DNA of 9,137 nt from NCBI GenBank assembly GCA_023432655.1, contig JAEYUK010000181.1:1-9137 (forward strand). The letters run 5' to 3'. Position numbers and translations under genes: made by a program. Positions 1-5,646 of the stretch are shown piece after piece (positions within the stretch are counted from its first letter, which is position 1; each line of letters opens with the position of its first letter). Under the pieces are notes generated by a model. That model was not told the origin of the DNA, ran no database searches, and saw nothing but the letters and a program-made list of their open reading frames with translations. This DNA comes from Pseudomonadota bacterium (GTDB taxonomy: Bacteria; Bdellovibrionota; Bacteriovoracia; Bacteriovoracales; Bacteriovoracaceae).

Positions 1-190
1 AGGTCAAATTGATCTCGCCCGGATTCGCAAAGATAAAATCGATTGGCTACTGGAAATAGGGGAAGTGAAAAGCTCCCAAGTCGGTCAGGAACAACTTCTT
101 CGAGGGCAAAAAATCAGGCTTCTAAACTCTCAGAAATTTCTCTCAGGAATATTTGGCTTTCGCTCCAAACTTCTGACCTTCTCGCCGTAA
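1..190 (+). CDS. Probable YraN/UPF0102-family protein, 3' end only
   Basis: This is the C-terminal 62 codons of a gene that begins before the window; reading starts at base 2 and ends at the TAA at 188-190. The visible start (GQIDL), followed about 15 residues later by EVKSS, fits the G-E-I-D-L ... V-E-V-K pattern of the UPF0102/YraN family, which has a restriction-endonuclease-like fold. The downstream RL..S.KFL stretch resembles the family's helix after the EVK strand. YraN often sits beside rnhB and near rsmI, as here, which supports the call. The family has been linked to DNA processing, but its biochemical role is not firmly settled. The segment is short and diverged, and another small nuclease-fold protein cannot be excluded. 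rnhB starts 20 nt after the stop. Confidence 0.55.
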   Translation, partial: GQIDLARIRKDKIDWLLEIGEVKSSQVGQEQLLRGQKIRLLNSQKFLSGIFGFRSKLLTFSP

Positions 191-198
191 ATTTACGT

Positions 199-204
199 TA
201 TAAC
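199..204 (+). promoter_or_regulatory. Possible -10 element for rnhB (leaderless arrangement)
   Basis: TATAAC matches the sigma-70 -10 consensus at five of six positions and ends 6 nt before the rnhB ATG, so transcription would start at or next to the A of the start codon. No good -35 hexamer is visible 16-18 nt upstream, so this is weak alone. It gains weight from two other genes in the window with the same -10 to ATG spacing. Confidence 0.35.
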
Positions 205-210
205 TAGTTC

Positions 211-921
211 ATGATTGAACTCAAACTCGTTACGGATTTTCCCCAGGAGATTATCGCTATCGATGAAGTTGGCCGCTCGCCTCTGTGTGGACCGGTTGTC
301 ATTGGTGCTTTAAGGACAGTTGTTCAAGATTACAATCAACTCATTACTCTTCTTCGGTCTTTAAGACGAAATGGCGTGAAAGATTCTAAAGAGCTTTGCC
401 ACAATAAGCGAATGAAGCTTTTGGAAAAACTCCAAATCCAAGAAGTCCCGTTTCGTGAAAGAGGAAGTTTTGAATGGAAGGACCTTCAGATGAGTTTTGT
501 GACCTGGAATATGGACCATGATGTGATTGATCGGGAAAATATTTTTCAAGCATCGATGAGGGGTATGAAGGAAGCCGCTCTTTTTTTAAAAGGTGAAAAT
601 CATAAGGTCACTCTCTTAATTGATGGGCAGTCAAAACTCAGATGGGAAGGGGAAGCCCCTGATTGGAATGAGCTTCCTATCATTAAAGGGGATGCCAAGT
701 CTTCTCTCATTGGTCTGGCCGCGATTATTGCAAAGGAAAAACGAGATGCTTTCATGAAAGAGATGCATCTCCTCTATCCTCACTATGGGCTCGATACAAA
801 TTTTGGTTATCCTACACCTCTTCACCGGAGGGCGATTGAGAATCATGGGCCGTCGCCAATTCACAGGCTCACTTTCAGTAAAGTGAAAGAGTTTATAAAC
901 GTGACTAGAAACGTCGGATAG
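211..921 (+). CDS. rnhB: Ribonuclease HII
   Basis: RNase HII cuts the RNA strand of RNA:DNA hybrids and removes single ribonucleotides misincorporated in DNA; it is cytoplasmic. All four catalytic acidic residues can be placed by comparison with the E. coli enzyme: D18 and E19 in AIDEVGRSPLCGPVV, D138 in LLIDGQ and D161 in IIKGDAKSS. Also present are the DSK motif (58-60), the AAIIAKEKRD helix (170-179) and the C-terminal YG...GYPTPLHRRAI...HR.TF block (192-222). The length of 236 aa exceeds the roughly 200 typical of bacterial RNase HII, mainly through extra sequence at about 75-105 and 140-155. The signature GRG is GRS here. The ATG at 211 is the first possible start, because an in-frame TAG lies at 205-207. 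There is no Shine-Dalgarno; a -10-like box sits just upstream. Confidence 0.95.
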   Translation: MIELKLVTDFPQEIIAIDEVGRSPLCGPVVIGALRTVVQDYNQLITLLRSLRRNGVKDSKELCHNKRMKLLEKLQIQEVPFRERGSFEWKDLQMSFVTWNMDHDVIDRENIFQASMRGMKEAALFLKGENHKVTLLIDGQSKLRWEGEAPDWNELPIIKGDAKSSLIGLAAIIAKEKRDAFMKEMHLLYPHYGLDTNFGYPTPLHRRAIENHGPSPIHRLTFSKVKEFINVTRNVG

Positions 922-930
922 CAGTTTTTT

Positions 931-959
931 TTGCAAAAAATCCAAAGATTCATTACTCT
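931..959 (+). promoter_or_regulatory. Candidate promoter of the glycine-rich secreted protein gene
   Basis: TTGCAA (931-936), a 17-nt spacer and TACTCT (954-959) resemble a sigma-70 promoter. The -10 box ends 6 nt before the ATG at 966, which would give a leaderless transcript. The -35 overlaps a perfect 14-bp A/T palindrome, TTTTTTGCAAAAAA (927-940). An AAGG at 961-964 is only 1 nt from the ATG, too close to serve as a Shine-Dalgarno. Confidence 0.45.
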
Positions 960-965
960 TAAGGT

Positions 966-1439
966 ATGAAAAAATCTTTAAGCCTTCTTCTTGCTGTTGT
1001 TTTTACCTCTTCTCTGGTTCTCGCTCCTTCTGCCAAGGCCGAGATCCCCGTGAGAGCTAAGGCGTTCATGACGATTGCCGCCTACGGTACGGCCGGTGGT
1101 GCTCTGGTAGGAGCTGCCTCAATGGCCTTTGGAGGAACTTCTCGAAACATAGCCCAAGGGGCATCTTTAGGGCTTTATGCAGGTATTATTTTTGGTGCCT
1201 ATGTTTTAGTTTCCCATCACAACAAACGCTACGGCAGCTATGATGACAGAAACTCACCGTACTCAGAGTCGAGTGACATTTATAGTGATGAGTATCGTGA
1301 GGACGAAGGTGGCTCTGGCCGGAATACCACTCGTGGTGGCTTTTTTGATCGCTACGAAGTGATGCAGGATAAGTTTGGAACAAAAAGAGGAAGCAAAATG
1401 CCTCCTCTTCAGATTAATTTTCTACAAATGGAATTCTAG
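966..1439 (+). CDS. Small exported glycine-rich (glycine-zipper-like) protein, unknown function
   Basis: I do not recognise a named family. The 157-aa product starts with a clear Sec signal peptide: KK at 2-3, a hydrophobic core at about 5-20, and a likely cut after AKA (residue 25). Two hydrophobic stretches rich in Gly, Ala and Ser follow (about 33-56 and 62-83) around a short polar turn, like glycine-zipper hairpins that insert in or span a membrane. The rest is polar: a Tyr/Ser/Asp-rich acidic region (90-115), a Gly/Arg segment, then a C-terminus PLQINFLQMEF ending in Phe. The protein probably sits in the envelope. The next in-frame ATG is at residue 35, beyond the signal peptide, so 966 is the only sensible start. 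The stop codon overlaps that of the convergent STAS gene. Confidence 0.8.
   Translation: MKKSLSLLLAVVFTSSLVLAPSAKAEIPVRAKAFMTIAAYGTAGGALVGAASMAFGGTSRNIAQGASLGLYAGIIFGAYVLVSHHNKRYGSYDDRNSPYSESSDIYSDEYREDEGGSGRNTTRGGFFDRYEVMQDKFGTKRGSKMPPLQINFLQMEF
1381..1409 (-). terminator. Candidate intrinsic terminator of the STAS gene
   Basis: Read on the minus strand, AAGAGGAGGCA pairs with TGCTTCCTCTT (11 bp including one G-U wobble) around a TTT loop, and the stem runs straight into a T tract (CTTTTTG). It begins 27 nt past the STAS stop codon and lies inside the 3' coding end of the opposing gene. On the plus strand the same repeat has an A-C mismatch and no T tract, so it should work in the minus direction only. 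Confidence 0.65.
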
Positions 1440-1831
1440 TTTTCGAAAGTTTGATTTCTATTACCGAAACGGGTATTTAGATTCTCAATGTCATCGTTGT
1501 CAAAATTCATAAGTTCAGCAACGTAGTCTGCTTCATTGATCGAAAAGAGGCGAAAGATTTTGAGAAATTCAGGCTTAACGTTAGAAAGACTGACGTTGGC
1601 CTTACGGTCTTCTTTTAGAAATTTCACTGTTTCAACAAAATGACAGATACCTGAGGAACCGACGAAATCAATGGCCCCTAAATCAATAGTGATTTTAGAA
1701 CTAGGATTTGAGTCTGCGATGTGCTGGAGCTCATTTCTTAGTGGTAGGGAATGATCGTAGTTTAAATCCCCTTGCATATGAACGATAATGTTTCCATTAG
1801 CGTCTCGTAGAACATTGGCCTTCATACTCAT
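1436..1831 (-). CDS. STAS-domain protein (anti-sigma-factor-antagonist-like)
   Basis: The 131-aa product is a single STAS domain of the SpoIIAA/RsbV type. These proteins usually bind a serine-kinase anti-sigma factor or another partner and are switched by Ser/Thr phosphorylation. A GNIIVHMQGDLNY strand pair (13-25), a helix (about 29-41) and the ITIDLGAIDFVGSSGICHF block (47-65) follow the family order. S59/S60 sit at the usual phospho-site, but the Asp of the common DSSG is G58. After the fold ends (about 108) comes an Asn/Asp-rich tail. The ATG is preceded by AAAGGAG with an 8-nt gap; a second ATG two codons later is less well placed. No kinase, phosphatase or sigma factor is nearby, so its partner is unknown. 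It is divergent from rsmI with 76 bp between start codons. Confidence 0.88.
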   Translation of the reverse strand: MSMKANVLRDANGNIIVHMQGDLNYDHSLPLRNELQHIADSNPSSKITIDLGAIDFVGSSGICHFVETVKFLKEDRKANVSLSNVKPEFLKIFRLFSINEADYVAELMNFDNDDIENLNTRFGNRNQTFEN

Positions 1832-1852
1832 GGGGGGATCTCCTTTGGTGGT

Positions 1853-1881
1853 TTGGCATTTTGCCGGTACCCATATATTTT
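1853..1881 (+). promoter_or_regulatory. Candidate rsmI promoter
   Basis: TTGGCA (1853-1858) matches TTGACA at five of six positions. After 17 nt comes TATTTT (1876-1881); TATATT (1874-1879) is an overlapping alternative with a 15-nt spacer. The start of transcription would be near 1888. The -10 overlaps the proposed -10 of the divergent STAS gene. Confidence 0.45.
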
Positions 1882-1905
1882 AGCACGGGAGCGAAGAGGG
1901 GTTTA
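1877..1905 (-). promoter_or_regulatory. Candidate promoter of the STAS gene (extended -10)
   Basis: On the minus strand TAAAAT (1882 down to 1877) is directly preceded by TGC, giving an extended -10 (TGnTAAAAT). The -35 region (TAAACC, 1905 down to 1900) is poor. A transcript starting near 1870 would have a leader of about 40 nt carrying the AAAGGAG Shine-Dalgarno. Confidence 0.4.
1893..1901 (+). promoter_or_regulatory. Ribosome-binding site fixing the GTG start of rsmI
   Basis: GAAGAGGGG lies 6 nt before the GTG at 1908. No in-frame ATG near the start of the conserved LLNTPIGNL motif competes, so this site supports GTG initiation. Confidence 0.7.
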
Positions 1906-1907
1906 GA

Positions 1908-2735
1908 GTGGGAAAAATTATTCTCTTAAATACACCAATAGGAAACCTGGGGGATCTTACTCCCCGAGTTCTGGAAGCTTTAACCAAGGGTGAGCAATTC
2001 GCCGTGGAAGACACTCGGGTATTTAAGGATCTGTTGAGCCATTTAGGAATAAGTCTGATGGGTAAACGAATCGTTTCTCTTCATGATCAATCCGAGTCAA
2101 GTCAGGTAGGAAAGCTGATTGAGATGGCCCTTCATAGTGACCTTTATGTGGCCTCGGAAGCCGGTAGTCCCATTGTCTCAGACCCCGCCTATCCGCTGGT
2201 GGTGGCCGCTTACGAACAGGGGATTAAAGTAGAGTCTTATTCTGGGGTTTCTTCACCCATTATGGCACTAGAGCTCTCCGGGCTCCCTCCTATTCCTTTT
2301 CAATTCCATGGATTCTTACCCCGTGAAAGCGGGAAAAGATCTAAGATTTTTTCTGAAGTGGGCTATGGAACACATATATTTTTTGAGGCCCCTACGAGGA
2401 TTGAAGAAACCCTTGATGAGCTCGCACAAATTCGGCCCGAGGTGGAATTGGCCGTCGTTCGGGAATTATCTAAAAAGTTCGAACAGGTCATAAAGCTTAA
2501 GGCCAATGAGTGGCCTCAAAAAAAGAGTGAAGTGAATTTTAAAGGGGAGTTTATCTTCCTTTTCCATAGCCGGGATCAAAAAGGGGCTTCTTCAGGAGAA
2601 CTCAAGGGACTCGCTCAGGAGCTTCTGGATAAAGGGGCAGGACCCAAACAATTGGCAAAACTCTTATCGGAGATTCTTGAGCGTCCTACTAAAGAAATTT
2701 ATAACGAGCTAACCCGGCAAAAGAAGGACTCTTAA
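1908..2735 (+). CDS. rsmI: 16S rRNA (cytidine-1402 2'-O) methyltransferase RsmI
   Basis: RsmI uses S-adenosylmethionine to 2'-O-methylate C1402 in the decoding centre of 16S rRNA, tuning start-codon use and fidelity. The 275-aa product follows the family order: LLNTPIGNLGD (6-16), VEDTR (33-37), the SAM-pocket segment SEAGSPIVSDPAY (83-95), the GVSSPIMALELSGL block (113-126), GFLPRESGKR (135-144), FFEAPTRIEETL (158-169), RELSKKFEQ (185-193) and KGEF (212-215). A C-terminal helical domain ends in LLSEILERPTKEIYNEL, as in other RsmI proteins. Two conserved positions differ: SDAG is SEAG and SDPGY is SDPAY. Translation starts at GTG. Length and motif order make an alternative tetrapyrrole-methylase function unlikely. 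Confidence 0.93.
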   Translation: MGKIILLNTPIGNLGDLTPRVLEALTKGEQFAVEDTRVFKDLLSHLGISLMGKRIVSLHDQSESSQVGKLIEMALHSDLYVASEAGSPIVSDPAYPLVVAAYEQGIKVESYSGVSSPIMALELSGLPPIPFQFHGFLPRESGKRSKIFSEVGYGTHIFFEAPTRIEETLDELAQIRPEVELAVVRELSKKFEQVIKLKANEWPQKKSEVNFKGEFIFLFHSRDQKGASSGELKGLAQELLDKGAGPKQLAKLLSEILERPTKEIYNELTRQKKDS

Positions 2736-2745
2736 CAAGAGATAC

Positions 2746-2774
2746 TTGAGTATAACTTTTATTCCACTTACAAT
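2746..2774 (+). promoter_or_regulatory. Promoter of the metallo-hydrolase gene, probably giving a leaderless mRNA
   Basis: TTGAGT (2746-2751), a 17-nt spacer and TACAAT (2769-2774) form the best sigma-70-type promoter in the window. The -10 ends 6 nt before the ATG at 2781 and 3 nt before the ATG at 2778. No Shine-Dalgarno is present. The -35 lies within a near-palindrome, ATACTTGAGTAT (2742-2753; arms ATACT/AGTAT), which could be an operator or chance. Confidence 0.55.
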
Positions 2775-2780
2775 TTAATG

Positions 2781-3545
2781 ATGAAAATACAGGTTCTCGG
2801 TGGACATGGTGGTCTTGCTAAAGGGTTTTCCACCACATCATTTTTAATTGATGGGAAACTCTTAATAGACGCGGGGGCCGTGGCCGGAGAGCTATCGGTC
2901 ACTGAGCAAACTCAAATCGATCATATCCTGATCTCTCACTGTCATCTTGATCACATTAAAGATCTCGCTTTTATTTCAGATAATTGTTTTGGGCTGAAAG
3001 ATAAGCCTTTTGCTGTCTATACTCATGAGACTGTGAAGAAGATTCTTAAGACCCATTTTCTGAATGATATCATCTGGCCTGATTTTACCGTTCTTCCGAA
3101 TGAAAAAAAACCTACGATGGAGATTCATTCGGTAGCTCCTGAGATTACTTTTACTCTGGGTGAATACAAAATCACTCCGATTAAAGTCAATCACGCCCAC
3201 GATGCCATGGGATTTATTGTTGAACATAAAGACTCCGCGGTGCTTTTTACACTCGATACCGGCCCTACTGAACGCATTTGGGAAGTGGGGAAAAAGTTTA
3301 AAAACCTTAAAGCAATATTTACGGAAGTAAGTTTCCCCAATAGCCTGGCCAAAGTAGCGGAACTTTCAGACCATCATACGCCTGAGTCTATTGAGCAAGA
3401 AATTCTAAAAATGCCGCCGAAGATTCCGATCATTCTGACTCATTTAAAGCCGAACTATCAGAATAAGATCTTAGAAGAGATGAAAGAAATTGCTCCAGAG
3501 CGGATCATTGTCTTAGAGAATGACGGTCAAATTTTTGAATTCTAA
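2781..3545 (+). CDS. Metallo-beta-lactamase-fold hydrolase, class-II 3',5'-cyclic-nucleotide phosphodiesterase-like
   Basis: Members of this group hydrolyse cyclic nucleotides or related phosphodiesters with a two-metal centre. Numbered from the ATG at 2781 (254 aa), the metal-binding motif is H53-C-H55-L-D57-H58, embedded in ISHCHLDHIKDLAFIS, close to the class-II cAMP phosphodiesterase signature. Further expected ligands are H138 (VNHAHDAMG), D159 (FTLDTGPT) and H221 (ILTHLKP). The IIWPDF segment (97-102) and DTGPTERIWE are, as far as I recall, shared with similar proteins of delta-proteobacteria. No signal peptide is seen, so it should be cytosolic. The tandem ATG at 2778 would add one Met, but the promoter spacing and the common MKI.VLG family start favour 2781. 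The substrate is not proven by sequence: cAMP is the first guess, and ribonuclease Z-like or other phosphodiester substrates are possible. Confidence 0.88.
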   Translation: MKIQVLGGHGGLAKGFSTTSFLIDGKLLIDAGAVAGELSVTEQTQIDHILISHCHLDHIKDLAFISDNCFGLKDKPFAVYTHETVKKILKTHFLNDIIWPDFTVLPNEKKPTMEIHSVAPEITFTLGEYKITPIKVNHAHDAMGFIVEHKDSAVLFTLDTGPTERIWEVGKKFKNLKAIFTEVSFPNSLAKVAELSDHHTPESIEQEILKMPPKIPIILTHLKPNYQNKILEEMKEIAPERIIVLENDGQIFEF

Positions 3546-3554
3546 TTGACGATT

Positions 3555-5387
3555 TTATTTAATACCAACGGCGGACGTGTCACTAGTTCCACGAATCTGA
3601 GGTGGCTGTTGATTATTAGGCATAGCTCCCATGCCACCGCTGCCTTTTTTGGCAGGCTTGGCCGTAGTAGGGGTGAGGAGATCAATATCAACGCACTTTT
3701 TGTCTTTTTCATCGCCTTTGCTGATTTCACCGCATACTTGGTATTTAACAGTTCCACGATTTTGAATAATCTCAAGCTGATCTCTGTGAACTGCAGGAGT
3801 TGTCGCTTCTCCTTCTTCCGATCCCTCTTCAGGCAGACCTGCCACTTGAATCGCCGGAGTGGTGGTAGCTTTTTTCCAGCCTTCTATTGGTTTAAAATCA
3901 CCGCTTCCTTCAATTGACCAATTAAAATTCCAGCCGTCATTTGGTTCACTAATCTTGGCGATCACTTTATAACTTTTTACATCGTTATCAGATCTGGTCA
4001 CTTCCAGTGTGGGTTTGGCAACTTCTGTGGGAGTGATTTCTTCTGCTTTCATTTCGGCCGTGCAATCGAGTTGTAATTCTGCAGACTCACCAACTGTGCC
4101 TTTGATTTTAACCGCTAAAGGCTCTTTAGTGATTTCCTTTGAGGTTTCCTTGAACTCAACACTATTTCCATCAGAATCAGTAACAGAATATTCACAAGAG
4201 ATTTCATCTCCAGTGCCGTTTGTACAGATGGCCCGCTGGCAAACATAGACATTGGGTTTCGGATCCTCAGGCTTTTCTTCCTCATGTTCTTCAGGAGGGG
4301 TGACGGTTAATGGAGTTCCTCCGCAGTACTGTGTATATTCTTGGGGAGAGTTCTTTTGGAGGTTAACCACATAGTTACTGTAGTAATCCCGAACCTGGGA
4401 AGGTGAAGAAGTCATGCGGTCAAACTTACCCTCGGCGTGATTTCTGATTTGTTCAAAGATCGTGGTGTCCATGGCAAATTTTGGATCTTCGCACGTCACT
4501 GTTTCTGCCATCATTTCCATCATTCCGTAACAAGTCTGATGGGGCTGCATGTACTTAAGATAGTCTTTGTTAAAATTATTTTTTGGATCAGTACATAGGC
4601 ATGACTTAAAGACCAGTTGCTGAACACCTTCAAAAATGGCCGGCTTCTCGGATAAGGCCTTTCGCAAGAATCCTAAACGTGTGGACACCGAATCCTGCTC
4701 AGCAGATTCTTTTTCGCTTAAGGCTTCCCGCATACAATAAAGGGCCGAATTATCGGCTTGATTGACCCCACGAGACGTCACTCCGGCATCAACACAGAAG
4801 AGGGTATTATCCGATTGTTTTTTATATCCAAAGAGGGCAGGGTTACAGGTAATTTTATTTTTCCCCAGGCAGTCGCTGGAGGTAGCATAGGCCATCGTTT
4901 CAGGAGGGTAACGGGTGGCATTCACTCCGTCGTTAATGTGGTTGGGATGCACACAAATGGATTTTTTTGTAACTGTTCCATCCGCTAATTTCGTTCCCTT
5001 AAGTGACATACGGGAGATCCAGCCGGCATAAATACAAACGTCAGGTTTTTTCATGAGGTTTGTAAAATCATCTGCGATTTTTTCAAAATCCCGGGGCGAT
5101 CTCGCCACTGGAACGGCCTTCGCTGCATGGGCTTCGGCCATCAGGAGAGATTTGAATTGCTTTAAGAGCTGGGTATATTTTTCGATTTTTTTCTGATCAG
5201 GATGAGTAGAGGTGATTTCTTTCTCGTACTTCCCTTCAAGTTCCACCACCAATTCCATCACTTTAATGATGAAGCGGTCTTTTTCTGTATCTGATAGATG
5301 GACAAAATCCGCATGCTTGTAGGGCGTGCGGGCCTCGGCGCCAACTATAAAAAAGCAGAGAATTAAGAGTAAGGGAACTTTAAACAT
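3555..5387 (-). CDS. Exported cysteine-rich two-part protein with Ig/PKD-like C-terminal region, unknown function
   Basis: I do not recognise a named family. The 610-aa product has a Sec signal peptide (hydrophobic core about 4-16, likely cut after AEA at 19). Next comes a charged helical region (30-110), possibly partly coiled coil. A cysteine-rich region follows with Cys at 118, 145, 173, 181, 198, 218, 263, 265, 286, 299 and 355. A Pro/Glu linker (361-379) leads to a part that reads as two beta-sandwich-like units: about 380-445 (Cys 383, 388, 398, 442) and 458-570 (NFNWSIEGSG, then YQVCGE and KKCVDI, Cys 552 and 565), reminiscent of Ig or PKD folds. The tail is Gly/Met/Gln/Pro-rich and ends SDTSAVGIK. 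The 17 mature cysteines imply disulfides in the periplasm or outside the cell. The start has AAGG 6 nt upstream. C11 is not in a proper lipobox. Confidence 0.85.
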   Translation of the reverse strand: MFKVPLLLILCFFIVGAEARTPYKHADFVHLSDTEKDRFIIKVMELVVELEGKYEKEITSTHPDQKKIEKYTQLLKQFKSLLMAEAHAAKAVPVARSPRDFEKIADDFTNLMKKPDVCIYAGWISRMSLKGTKLADGTVTKKSICVHPNHINDGVNATRYPPETMAYATSSDCLGKNKITCNPALFGYKKQSDNTLFCVDAGVTSRGVNQADNSALYCMREALSEKESAEQDSVSTRLGFLRKALSEKPAIFEGVQQLVFKSCLCTDPKNNFNKDYLKYMQPHQTCYGMMEMMAETVTCEDPKFAMDTTIFEQIRNHAEGKFDRMTSSPSQVRDYYSNYVVNLQKNSPQEYTQYCGGTPLTVTPPEEHEEEKPEDPKPNVYVCQRAICTNGTGDEISCEYSVTDSDGNSVEFKETSKEITKEPLAVKIKGTVGESAELQLDCTAEMKAEEITPTEVAKPTLEVTRSDNDVKSYKVIAKISEPNDGWNFNWSIEGSGDFKPIEGWKKATTTPAIQVAGLPEEGSEEGEATTPAVHRDQLEIIQNRGTVKYQVCGEISKGDEKDKKCVDIDLLTPTTAKPAKKGSGGMGAMPNNQQPPQIRGTSDTSAVGIK

Positions 5388-5582
5388 ATTCTACCTTAGG
5401 GAACTTATCGGAATTTCCTCCCATTCCTTGATTCCAAAGATAAGGCCTTTTGATTAAACCACAGACAATTTTGACAGCTCTTTGTTTTTAGATCGCGTAA
5501 TTTCAGTAGCTTAAGCCAATGAAAATAATTTAAGGAATCCCCACTTTTTCACGTCCTTTGCCCCACTTAGCTGGCATTTTTC

Positions 5583-5611
5583 TTCTCAAAGCCCTTACAC
5601 TCTTCTAAGAT
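5583..5611 (+). promoter_or_regulatory. Candidate accD operon promoter
   Basis: TTCTCA (5583-5588), a 17-nt spacer and TAAGAT (5606-5611) give a moderate sigma-70 match with a start near 5618 and a leader of about 30 nt containing the accD Shine-Dalgarno. The remainder of the 259-bp spacer (5388-5646) is A/T-rich. It has a lone TTGACA at 5471 without a matching -10, and I see no gene or strong hairpin in it. Confidence 0.4.
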
Positions 5612-5646
5612 GTGGTCTTTATTATTCTTAAAAGGAAGGGATTACT

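Noticed and set aside
925..940. T8 run after rnhB as an intrinsic terminator
   Set aside because: No stable GC-containing stem precedes the T run. The TTTTTTGCAAAAAA palindrome is nearly all A/T and overlaps a better promoter reading.
631..945. Open reading frame of about 100 codons on the minus strand opposite rnhB
   Set aside because: It lies entirely opposite conserved RNase HII codons, has no family-like motifs, and its product reads as the shadow of a real gene.
1853..1866. TGGCATTTTGCC as a sigma-54 promoter for rsmI
   Set aside because: The GG and GC doublets are 8 nt apart start to start rather than the required 12. It is better read as a -35 plus a small inverted repeat.
2729..2741. 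CTCTT-AAC-AAGAG hairpin at the rsmI stop as a terminator
   Set aside because: The stem is only 5 bp and no T tract follows directly.
3546..3917. Plus-strand open reading frame opposite the end of the secreted protein gene
   Set aside because: It begins right after the metallo-hydrolase stop but encodes a Ser/Phe/Arg-rich product typical of antisense frames; the minus-strand gene has a clear signal peptide and domain layout.
5328..5387. Lipoprotein signal in the 610-aa secreted protein (Cys at residue 11)
   Set aside because: The Cys lies in the middle of the hydrophobic core with Leu at -1 rather than Gly/Ala/Ser, and an AEA signal peptidase I site follows at residue 19.
5471..5476. Perfect TTGACA far upstream of accD as a promoter
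   Set aside because: No -10-like hexamer occurs 16-18 nt downstream; the weaker pair at 5583-5611 is better placed.
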